NCBI GenBank assembly: GCA_002763085.1
Contig: PFCY01000056.1
Location: 8,507 to 23,242, forward strand
Reading direction: 5' to 3'
Length of the DNA: 14,736 nt
Origin: Candidatus Pacearchaeota archaeon CG10_big_fil_rev_8_21_14_0_10_32_14
Lineage (GTDB): Archaea > Nanobdellota > Nanobdellia > Pacearchaeales > GW2011-AR1
The notes under the pieces are model-generated. The model saw only the letters and a program-made list of their open reading frames with translations, ran no database searches and was not told where the DNA came from. The position numbers were made by a program, and so were the translations under genes. This document shows positions 1 to 5,544 of the stretch, piece by piece (within the stretch, counting starts at the first letter, position 1; each line of letters begins with the position of its first letter).

Positions 1-38
1 AAGGAAGATTAAGCGAAAGAAACCATTGGTGTCATCGC

Positions 39-54
39 AGCTACAGAGGCATTC
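39..54 (+). repeat. Short direct repeat, copy 1 (AGCTACAGAGGCATTC)
   Basis: First of three copies of the motif AGCTACRGAGGCRT, found only in the two non-coding stretches on either side of the nucleoside hydrolase gene. Its first seven bases also form one arm of the hairpin with 64-70. Confidence 0.5.
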
Positions 55-144
55 ACTTTCCTATGTAGCTCCTCTTTTTATATCTGGCTCCAGCGAGACT
101 CTCTTAGGAGAGGTTGTGAAGGGGAACCTTAGGTTCCTCCTATG

Positions 145-160
145 AGCTACGGAGGCATGC
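145..160 (+). repeat. Short direct repeat, copy 2 (AGCTACGGAGGCATGC)
   Basis: Second copy of AGCTACRGAGGCRT. It differs from copy 1 at one base in the 14-base core and contributes the 3' arm of the stem that closes the branched element at 65-150. Confidence 0.5.
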
Positions 161-264
161 CAATTCTTCTAAAGCCAAACTACTATCTATTATAAATATG
201 GCGGAAAGAAAGTCCCCCCATACTAATTGTGAATTGAATGTCTTGATTGAGTTCGCATTCAGAC

Positions 265-1116
265 TTAAATTAATTCTTCCATTAAATCCATAAAACTCTC
301 TGGATTATTAATTTTGGTATCAGAGACCATTATTTGAGTATTACCACCCAATTTATACTTACCAAAGTTATCGAAATTGACCCTTTTTATTGAAAAAGAA
401 ACAAAATTATATCCAAGAGCCACTGAAGCGGTTAGAGGATCGTGAAGGGCTGGCCAAATACCTCTCCTTTGATAATAATCCTTTAGATGATTAAATAAAA
501 TTTGGTGATTTGTAGTCTTGCCCTCTTCAATTTTTTTGTATAGTTTGGAATTTGGACTTACTCTAATAGAGTCATTAATGGTTGTGTGAGTTCCAACTAC
601 TTTCATCTTCTTTAAGCCGAGCTCATAAACATATTTAGATGCTAACGGATCAGATTCCATATTGGTTCCTCCCCCAATGTACTCATCTGCCCCATTAATA
701 GACAAACCCATATGGATCACTTCAAATTTATCTATATATTCAGGATAAGTTTTTAGAAACTTTGCAAGATTGGATAATCCTTGTATTACTAACCAAACCA
801 CTTCTTCATTATTATCAATAATATTCTTTATTCTTTCTAAATAATTATTAGAAATGTCTGAATGAAAACCCCCTATATACCTATCACAATAAAAATTAAT
901 ATGGCCTGTATTCTCTCCTTCTAAAGACTCAACACTACTGTTTCTCTGATTATCTAATATCATTTTTGCAAATAATGCTCTATCAATAGAATGATTATTA
1001 CCAGAGACTAGTAATTTTAAGTTGGTATTTGACGAATTAAGTAGCATCAGTAATGCGAAAAAATCATCTGGATTTGTTCCAATATCATGGTCTAAGATTA
1101 TAGATTTCTTTTCCAT
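265..1116 (-). CDS. Inosine/uridine-preferring nucleoside hydrolase family protein
   Basis: Predicted N-ribohydrolase that cleaves the base from a nucleoside, a purine/pyrimidine salvage reaction in the cytoplasm. The 283 residues have the expected layout: an N-terminal calcium-binding aspartate cluster (DHDIGTNPDD, residues 9-18), a QGLSNLA segment (112-118) in the place of the family's GPLTN-like motif, TNMESDPLA (151-159) at the ribose-contact region, and HDPLTA (225-230) supplying the late calcium-ligand aspartate. The two extra residues before the DD pair occur in one subgroup of the family. Start is the ATG at 1114-1116, with AACTATATAT about 28 bases upstream. The gene stands alone, flanked on both sides by repeat-bearing non-coding DNA. 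Family is confident; substrate cannot be told from the sequence, and distant members act on other ribosides. Confidence 0.82.
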   Translation of the reverse strand: MEKKSIILDHDIGTNPDDFFALLMLLNSSNTNLKLLVSGNNHSIDRALFAKMILDNQRNSSVESLEGENTGHINFYCDRYIGGFHSDISNNYLERIKNIIDNNEEVVWLVIQGLSNLAKFLKTYPEYIDKFEVIHMGLSINGADEYIGGGTNMESDPLASKYVYELGLKKMKVVGTHTTINDSIRVSPNSKLYKKIEEGKTTNHQILFNHLKDYYQRRGIWPALHDPLTASVALGYNFVSFSIKRVNFDNFGKYKLGGNTQIMVSDTKINNPESFMDLMEELI

Positions 1117-1139
1117 ATATTTTTATCTATAAAATTAAG

Positions 1140-1150
1140 AATATATAGTT
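1140..1150 (-). promoter_or_regulatory. TATA-like box for the nucleoside hydrolase
   Basis: AACTATATATT read on the minus strand, centred about 28 bases before the ATG. This suits an archaeal promoter with little or no leader. Confidence 0.45.
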
Positions 1151-1199
1151 TGTTATAATTCTAAAAAACTTTATGAAAACTTTTGTTCACAGATATTAT

Positions 1200-1233
1200 A
1201 AATTTTCCATCCCATTTACTCGGTGGAAAATTT
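1200..1233. repeat. Hairpin, 10-bp stem, 14-base loop (related to 1331-1364)
   Basis: AAATTTTCCA (1200-1209) pairs perfectly with TGGAAAATTT (1224-1233). The right arm runs into GCT. A second hairpin at 1331-1364 has the same stem length, loop length and right flank. Confidence 0.6.
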
Positions 1234-1247
1234 GCTATCTTTACCGC

Positions 1248-1271
1248 CCTGAACTTTTTTGACCCTTCAGG
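1248..1271. repeat. Hairpin, 6-bp stem
   Basis: CCTGAA (1248-1253) pairs with TTCAGG (1266-1271) around a 12-base loop. It sits just before the third short repeat. Confidence 0.4.
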
Positions 1272-1274
1272 TTT

Positions 1275-1290
1275 AGCTACGGAGGCGTAT
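1275..1290 (+). repeat. Short direct repeat, copy 3 (AGCTACGGAGGCGTAT)
   Basis: Third copy of AGCTACRGAGGCRT, identical to copy 2 over the first 12 bases. With copies 1 and 2 it brackets the nucleoside hydrolase gene. Confidence 0.5.
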
Positions 1291-1330
1291 TGATGATGTA
1301 TAACCCAAAATCGCCATTATATAACTTATC

Positions 1331-1364
1331 AAATTTTTCGTCAAATTTAATTTGCGAAAAATTT
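1331..1364. repeat. Hairpin, 10-bp stem, 14-base loop (related to 1200-1233)
   Basis: AAATTTTTCG (1331-1340) pairs perfectly with CGAAAAATTT (1355-1364). Compared with 1200-1233, two stem positions differ in the left arm and the matching positions differ in the right arm, so pairing is kept. Confidence 0.6.
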
Positions 1365-1375
1365 GCTTTTTTCCT

Positions 1376-1398
1376 TAAAACGCCTTTAAGGCGTTTTA
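1376..1398. terminator. Near-perfect palindrome, terminator-like
   Basis: TAAAACGCCTT and AAGGCGTTTTA form an 11-bp inverted repeat around one central base, ending in T-rich sequence. It lies between the other hairpins and the argS promoter and could insulate that promoter from transcription arriving from upstream. It could equally be an operator or a dispersed palindrome. Confidence 0.35.
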
Positions 1399-1414
1399 CT
1401 TTTCAACCATAGCA

Positions 1415-1426
1415 TTTATTAAATAT
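1415..1426 (+). promoter_or_regulatory. TATA-like box for argS
   Basis: TTTATTAAATAT centred about 24 bases before the argS ATG, with no Shine-Dalgarno sequence between. The argS transcript is probably leaderless. Confidence 0.45.
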
Positions 1427-1443
1427 TCTTTCTAAAACTACCT

Positions 1444-3150
1444 ATGGATCAATCAAAAAAATTAATCGCTGAACTATTAAAAAAATTGAGTCATTTCTCA
1501 AAATTATCTCAAGAAGATATTGAATCCTTAATTGAAGTTCCTCCTTCTCCAGAAATGGGAGATTACGCCTTTCCTTGCTTTTCTCTTGCTAAAGAATTAA
1601 AGATGAATCCTATCTTAATAGCGACTAAAATAAACTCCGAAATTTCTTCTTCCAAATTACCAAACTATCTTGAAAAAATAGAAACTAAAGGAGCTTATCT
1701 AAATTTTTTCCTAAACAAAGAAAAATTATCGACTTCAACTTTAGAAGAAATAAAAAAACAAAAAGATAAATATGGCTCGTCGCAAGAAGGTAAAGGAAAG
1801 ACGATTGTCGTAGAATTCTCGTCTCCCAATATTGCAAAACCTTTCGGGATCGGACATTTGCGTTCAACCATAATCGGTAATGCGATTTCGTATATCTCGC
1901 AGTTCAACGGTTACAAAGTTGTTAGAATGAATTATTTAGGAGACTGGGGTACTCCATTCGGGAAAATTATAGAAGGTTACATCGAGTTCGGCGATGAAAA
2001 AAAATTAAAAGCCGATCCTATAAAACATTTACTAGACATTTACGTTAAAACATCAAAATCAGAAAAATACGAACAATTAGGAAGAGATCGTTTCAAACTC
2101 CTAGAACAAGGTGATAAAAAAACTCTGGCTTTGTGGAAAAAATTCAGAGAACTAAGCATAAAAGACTTTGAAAAAGTCTACGGACTTCTTAATGTGAAAT
2201 TCGATGATTTCTCTGGAGAATCATTATACGATAAAAAAATGGGAGACGTCGTAAAATTGATCGAAACTAAAAAACTCTTAGTTGAAAGCGAAGGAGCAAA
2301 AATAATCGATCTTGAAAAATATGATTTAGGAGTTATTCTCATAAAAAAAAGCGACAACTCCACGCTTTACGCAACGCGAGATTTAGCTGCCGCAATTGAT
2401 CGTCATCAAAAATACAACTTCAATAAAATGTTCTATGAAGTCGGTCAAGAACAGCAATTACATTTTAGACAGATTTTCAAAGCTCTTGAATTGCTGGGAT
2501 ATGATTGGGCAAAAAACTGTACTCATGTAAGCCATGGACTTTATCTTGACGCTGACGGAAAAAAATTCGCAACAAGAAAAGGGAAAACAGTATTCATGGA
2601 AGATATTTTTAAAGAAACGCAAGATCTTGTTAAAAAGGAATTATCCAAAAGAGAAAAGCTCTCAAAAAAAGAACTCGAAGACCGATCTCTAAAGATTACA
2701 AGAGCAGCAATAATCTATGGAGACTTGAAAAATTACAGAGAAAATAATATGATCTTTGATATAGATAGATTCATCTCTTTCGAAGGAAACACAGGCCCTT
2801 ACTTATTGTATTCTTACGCAAGAGCTTCTTCAATTATAAGAAAATCAAAATCAAAGAATAAAATAAAGATTGACCATCAAGAAGACTCGTCAAAAGAAAG
2901 TCAGAATCTTCTCATAAAAAAACTTTCTGAATTTCCTGAAATTGTGTCAAAGGCAAATAAGGATAGCGATCCATCGCTCGTCTCAAACTATTCTTACGAC
3001 CTCGCAAAATTATTCAACGAATTCTATCATTCTTCTCAAGTCATAGGTTCAAGCGATCAAGATTTCAAGATTAAAATTGTTGAATCGTTCAGGCAAGTCT
3101 TGAAAAATTCTTTAGCGCTTTTAGGAATTGATGTTATTGAAGAGATGTGA
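1444..3150 (+). CDS. argS: Arginyl-tRNA synthetase
   Basis: Class I synthetase that charges tRNA-Arg with arginine. The 568 residues are normal for the family. In order: an N-terminal additional domain (about 1-95), the catalytic fold opening with SSPNIAKPFGIGHLRST (126-142), MNYLGDWGTPFG (152-163), a catalytic-core segment with YATRD (299-303) and GQEQQLHF (334-341), the KMSKS counterpart KFATRKG (374-380), and an all-helical C-terminal anticodon-binding domain from about 445 that ends in LGIDVIEEM, where the family normally ends. The first histidine of the HIGH signature is glycine (GIGH, 135-138). The normal C-terminus shows that the TGA stop at 3148-3150 is a true stop in this genome. Its 3' end faces the secreted-protein gene at a distance of 7 bases. 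Confidence 0.96.
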   Translation: MDQSKKLIAELLKKLSHFSKLSQEDIESLIEVPPSPEMGDYAFPCFSLAKELKMNPILIATKINSEISSSKLPNYLEKIETKGAYLNFFLNKEKLSTSTLEEIKKQKDKYGSSQEGKGKTIVVEFSSPNIAKPFGIGHLRSTIIGNAISYISQFNGYKVVRMNYLGDWGTPFGKIIEGYIEFGDEKKLKADPIKHLLDIYVKTSKSEKYEQLGRDRFKLLEQGDKKTLALWKKFRELSIKDFEKVYGLLNVKFDDFSGESLYDKKMGDVVKLIETKKLLVESEGAKIIDLEKYDLGVILIKKSDNSTLYATRDLAAAIDRHQKYNFNKMFYEVGQEQQLHFRQIFKALELLGYDWAKNCTHVSHGLYLDADGKKFATRKGKTVFMEDIFKETQDLVKKELSKREKLSKKELEDRSLKITRAAIIYGDLKNYRENNMIFDIDRFISFEGNTGPYLLYSYARASSIIRKSKSKNKIKIDHQEDSSKESQNLLIKKLSEFPEIVSKANKDSDPSLVSNYSYDLAKLFNEFYHSSQVIGSSDQDFKIKIVESFRQVLKNSLALLGIDVIEEM

Positions 3151-3157
3151 AATGAAA

Positions 3158-3847
3158 TTATTCAAGACTATATTTCAATTCCAAAATAGAAAAAGGAGGC
3201 ATTCTTATTTCAATATCCATCTTTTCTATTTTTTCCAGAGGGGATTGCCAATATTGATCAATGAGTTTATTCTGCGATAAAACTGATTGATAATGGATTT
3301 TCGAATCTTCTGAAAAAGGAAAATAATAATCTAAGGAATTATCACTCAAAGCTACAGACCTCGCCTTAAGCTCCGGATCAAAACAAACGACAATATTTCT
3401 TGAATTATCCATTCCAATAGAAATTTTAAATTTTGAAACGGGATTATTTACTTGTGAACTTATCTCAAAATCAAGCATTTTCCCGTCAATACATGAATCA
3501 ACATCGTATCTCAAAAAAACATACGCATTATCTTCGTTTCTGTTATAAAGATGCCAAACCCCTCCCGATATAAAACTTTCAATGAATGTCGAATTACTGT
3601 TTTCATCAAATTCTATAGAAAAATTAGAATTATCTGGAATTTCATCCCCATCATAATCAGTCATTTCAATGATCTTCCTTTGTTCTTCAATTTTATCTTT
3701 ATCTAGTTTCTTAACGGATGTTTTATCAGATTTAACTTCTTCAAATCTATAAAAAATATCATCAAGAGTAAATTCTCTCACGTTTGCAGAAGCAGATATT
3801 GAAATCAATGCGCTTGTTGCAATCAAAGAAGCTAAACTTTTTCTCAT
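3158..3847 (-). CDS. Secreted protein with signal peptide and TSP3-like calcium motif
   Basis: I do not recognise the family as a whole. From the ATG at 3845-3847 the protein has 229 residues. It starts with a classical Sec signal peptide (MRK, a hydrophobic stretch, then SASA near residues 18-21), so it is probably exported. A charged linker follows, then DYDGDEIPDN (about 64-73), which resembles the calcium-binding loop of thrombospondin type 3 repeats, then about 150 residues of likely beta-rich sequence with two cysteines (in SCIDG and VVCFDPE). An in-frame TTG six codons upstream would place extra residues before the signal peptide, and a TATA-like GTTAAAAACT (3867-3876) sits about 25 bases before the ATG, so I prefer the ATG. 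Role may be a cell-surface or extracellular protein. Confidence 0.72.
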   Translation of the reverse strand: MRKSLASLIATSALISISASANVREFTLDDIFYRFEEVKSDKTSVKKLDKDKIEEQRKIIEMTDYDGDEIPDNSNFSIEFDENSNSTFIESFISGGVWHLYNRNEDNAYVFLRYDVDSCIDGKMLDFEISSQVNNPVSKFKISIGMDNSRNIVVCFDPELKARSVALSDNSLDYYFPFSEDSKIHYQSVLSQNKLIDQYWQSPLEKIEKMDIEIRMPPFSILELKYSLE

Positions 3848-3866
3848 GAAAATCTTTATGAACAAA

Positions 3867-3876
3867 GTTTTTAACG
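3867..3876 (-). promoter_or_regulatory. TATA-like box for the secreted protein
   Basis: GTTAAAAACT read on the minus strand, about 25 bases before the ATG at 3847. It overlaps the stop-codon end of the upstream membrane-protein gene. Confidence 0.35.
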
Positions 3877-4164
3877 ATTTCTATTCCAGTTCATTACTGC
3901 TCCGACAAGCATTCCAATTGCAATGTATATTATCCAACTATAAGCAAAATCAAGGTTATCTCCATAAGTATGAAAAAGATGCAAACTCCTCGTCGGAAAA
4001 ACACAAAAAACATAACTTCCAGTTCCATAACCTTTACAGAACATAGTCAAAAATAAAAAATCAAATATCTCAAGAAACAGCGTAACTCCTCCGAATATAA
4101 TTCCACTTCTTAAAAAAGCAGGTAATTTTTTCCACGATTCTTTCTTCGATGACTTTAATTTCAT
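3871..4164 (-). CDS. Small membrane protein, two predicted helices
   Basis: The 97-residue protein has a lysine-rich N-terminus (MKLKSSKKESWKKLP), a hydrophobic helix at about 20-43, a loop of about 30 residues with cysteines at 43 and 54, and a second helix at about 74-92 followed by NRNR. By the positive-inside rule both termini should be cytoplasmic, with the loop outside. Small two-helix proteins with this kind of N-terminus recur in DPANN genomes, from memory, but no function is known to me. The ATG at 4162-4164 has TATATAAA about 26 bases upstream. It lies just before the secreted-protein gene on the same strand. Confidence 0.65.
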   Translation of the reverse strand: MKLKSSKKESWKKLPAFLRSGIIFGGVTLFLEIFDFLFLTMFCKGYGTGSYVFCVFPTRSLHLFHTYGDNLDFAYSWIIYIAIGMLVGAVMNWNRNR

Positions 4165-4186
4165 TCACAAAAAGAATTAAGTTTAT

Positions 4187-4195
4187 TTTATATAA
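4187..4195 (-). promoter_or_regulatory. TATA-like box for the small membrane protein
   Basis: TTATATAAA read on the minus strand, centred about 26 bases before the ATG at 4164. Confidence 0.45.
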
Positions 4196-4228
4196 TTAAC
4201 TGATTTTGATTATTAGATTTGAATCTGA

Positions 4229-4579
4229 TTAGTCTGGCACAAAGAGTACTTCACGATATATTCTTTCCCTTTCTTGCTGGCACTGACACTCTTTCATATA
4301 ATCCCACTGTTTCTTTTCAAACAAATCTGTTACTTCTTTTATACTCTCTTCTCTCCGGCTCTCTTTTTCTTGTTCTTCCATAATTCTTAAGAAATCTTTT
4401 GCCGCTTCATCTCCCGAACTTTCTTTTATGCTTTCATAAACTTCTTTTCTCTGATTCGGATTTAAATATCTTACAGCTTGAGGATCACTCTTGATATATC
4501 TATATCTTTCGGAGCAACTCAAATCGAGAGGATGACGTCGTAATTTCCCTCCAAAATATCTCATTCCATCAAGTGGCAT
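4229..4579 (-). CDS. Small charged protein of unknown function
   Basis: Not recognised. From the ATG at 4577-4579 it has 116 residues, soluble and mostly helical. The middle and C-terminal part is very rich in Glu, Arg and Lys (EEQEKESRREESIKEV), probably one long helix or short coiled coil, and there is a CQC pair near the C-terminus. A TTG seven codons upstream (4600) could extend it, but AACTATATAAA lies at 4601-4611, about 27 bases before the ATG, which would put transcription start at the ATG and the TTG outside the transcript. It follows the TrmB-family gene by about 50 bases on the same strand but seems to have its own promoter. Confidence 0.55.
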   Translation of the reverse strand: MPLDGMRYFGGKLRRHPLDLSCSERYRYIKSDPQAVRYLNPNQRKEVYESIKESSGDEAAKDFLRIMEEQEKESRREESIKEVTDLFEKKQWDYMKECQCQQERERIYREVLFVPD

Positions 4580-4600
4580 AAAAATTATATCAAAAAGCAA

Positions 4601-4611
4601 TTTATATAGTT
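4601..4611 (-). promoter_or_regulatory. TATA box deciding the start of the 116-residue protein
   Basis: AACTATATAAA on the minus strand, about 27 bases before the ATG at 4579. The same string heads the promoter of the 456-residue protein at 12731-12741, so it looks like this organism's preferred promoter core. Confidence 0.5.
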
Positions 4612-4630
4612 TGGTTAGAAAAAGTATGGA

Positions 4631-5446
4631 TTAATAATCTCTTCTCACCGCTTTCATATCACGCCACGCCAAATCAAATAATTGTTCAAGCGCGCCAGCA
4701 AAAAATTCAGTATTAATCCAAACACCAATATCATAATTTGGATGGAATTTATCATCATCGAGAAGCATGAACATCAATTGATTGCCATCAATGATAATGA
4801 ATCTTGCTTTCATGTTCTCCATATTTCTGACATCCGCAACTTTAGAGAAATCTTTTGCAATCTTTACATTATCTTTAGTTATTGGAGCAGCAATCCTTAT
4901 CTTAACCCCTCTTTTTTTGACTTTTTCAAGAGTTGGCATTATCGCCTCAAACTTTCTTGATAAACCTTCTTTGGTTGTAACGATTGTGATTGACTTTTCT
5001 GCATCCCCTATCATCATATCTAGATGATTGTAAAGATTTTGTCTTCCCCGCAAAGATCCAGACATATCAGTTGGCTCGACAAACTTAATTCCTTGTGTAA
5101 ATAAAGTATTAAGTTCACTTAGAACATCATCTCCCTTTAATGTTTCAAGCCTCTTTGATTTCTCTTGAGCATATTTCATCAAATTTTTTTTAACCCTCTC
5201 AACAACTTCTTCAGGTTTTAACGCAACAAACTTAATTGGCTTACCGAGTCTCATAATGATGAATCCTTTTTTTTCTAAACTTTCAAGTATATCATAAGTT
5301 CTCGATCTCGGTACGTCAGAAATATTACTCAACTCTCCAGCGGTAGAAGTCCCTCTTGATAACAACGCAGTCCAAACTTTTACTTCGTATAAATTTAAAT
5401 CGAATATCTTTCTTAATCTGCTTAAAAATTCTTCTCTTACGATCAT
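4631..5446 (-). CDS. TrmB-family transcriptional regulator, full length
   Basis: Archaeal DNA-binding regulator of 271 residues. The N-terminal winged helix-turn-helix is clear (about 10-80, with TAGELSNISDVPRSRTYDIL at 35-54 as the HTH, then a wing ending FVALKPEE). A helical linker, probably a dimerising coiled coil, covers about 81-115. The C-terminal domain (about 130-265) has the alternating strands and helices of the PLD-like effector domain of this family and ends with a helix containing LFDLAWRDM. Classical members sense sugars, but many DPANN copies have unknown ligands. It lies 98 bases downstream of ileS on the same strand. A TATA-like CTTTAAAAATA lies about 32 bases before the ATG, and the palindrome at 5517-5529 is a possible operator. 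Confidence 0.85.
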   Translation of the reverse strand: MIVREEFLSRLRKIFDLNLYEVKVWTALLSRGTSTAGELSNISDVPRSRTYDILESLEKKGFIIMRLGKPIKFVALKPEEVVERVKKNLMKYAQEKSKRLETLKGDDVLSELNTLFTQGIKFVEPTDMSGSLRGRQNLYNHLDMMIGDAEKSITIVTTKEGLSRKFEAIMPTLEKVKKRGVKIRIAAPITKDNVKIAKDFSKVADVRNMENMKARFIIIDGNQLMFMLLDDDKFHPNYDIGVWINTEFFAGALEQLFDLAWRDMKAVRRDY

Positions 5447-5474
5447 TTTCCTATTTTTTGATTACTCTTTTTTA

Positions 5475-5483
5475 TTTTTAAAG
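5475..5483 (-). promoter_or_regulatory. TATA-like box for the TrmB-family gene
   Basis: CTTTAAAAA on the minus strand, about 32 bases before the ATG at 5446. Confidence 0.35.
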
Positions 5484-5516
5484 ATTGTTATGGTCTAAAG
5501 GTAAACTTATTGGATT

Positions 5517-5529
5517 ACTACCAGGTAGT
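5517..5529. promoter_or_regulatory. Palindrome between ileS and the TrmB-family gene
   Basis: ACTACCAGGTAGT is a perfect 13-base palindrome (one central base). It lies 15 bases past the ileS stop and about 40 bases upstream of the TATA-like box of the regulator gene. It could be an operator for autoregulation. A terminator is less likely because the stem is short and no T-run follows directly. Confidence 0.3.
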
Positions 5530-5544
5530 TAATAACATGCAATT

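Larger units (their letters stand above)
39..160. ncRNA. Candidate structured RNA element with competing stems
   Basis: This stretch is non-coding and richer in G+C than the genes around it. Three perfect or near-perfect stems can be drawn: GTAGCTC (65-71) with GAGCTAC (144-150), enclosing CTCTC/GAGAG (99-103 with 108-112, loop TTAG) and GGAACC/GGTTCC (123-128 with 132-137, loop TTA). The strand at 64-70 can instead pair upstream, TGTAGCT with AGCTACA at 39-45, so the two long-range stems exclude each other. This is the layout of a branched RNA or switch, but it matches no RNA family I recognise and its strand is unknown. On the minus strand it would lie in the 3' region of the nucleoside hydrolase transcript. 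It could also be a dispersed palindromic repeat. Confidence 0.35.
1117..1443. other. Non-coding region of 327 bases between divergent genes
   Basis: No convincing ORF or tRNA. It holds both divergent promoters (near 1145 on the minus strand and 1420 on the plus strand), four hairpins (1200-1233, 1248-1271, 1331-1364, 1376-1398) and the third copy of AGCTACRGAGGCRT. This is far more space than the other divergent pairs here use (50-86 bases for two of them), so the interior probably carries an RNA or repeat elements. Confidence 0.6.

Noticed and set aside
199..219. GGCGGAAAGAAAGTCC-like string resembling the conserved 5' region of RNase P RNA
   Set aside because: The hydrolase gene ends at 265, so there is no room for an RNase P RNA on the plus strand, and the matching 3' half (ACAGAA...GGCTTA type) is not found.
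1289..1300. TTGATGATG resembling a C box of a C/D guide RNA
   Set aside because: No CTGA D box follows at a suitable distance and no D'/C' pair is seen.
3846..4046. Plus-strand ORF of 66 codons
   Set aside because: It lies antisense to the membrane-protein gene and the secreted-protein start, which have a better domain pattern and promoters.
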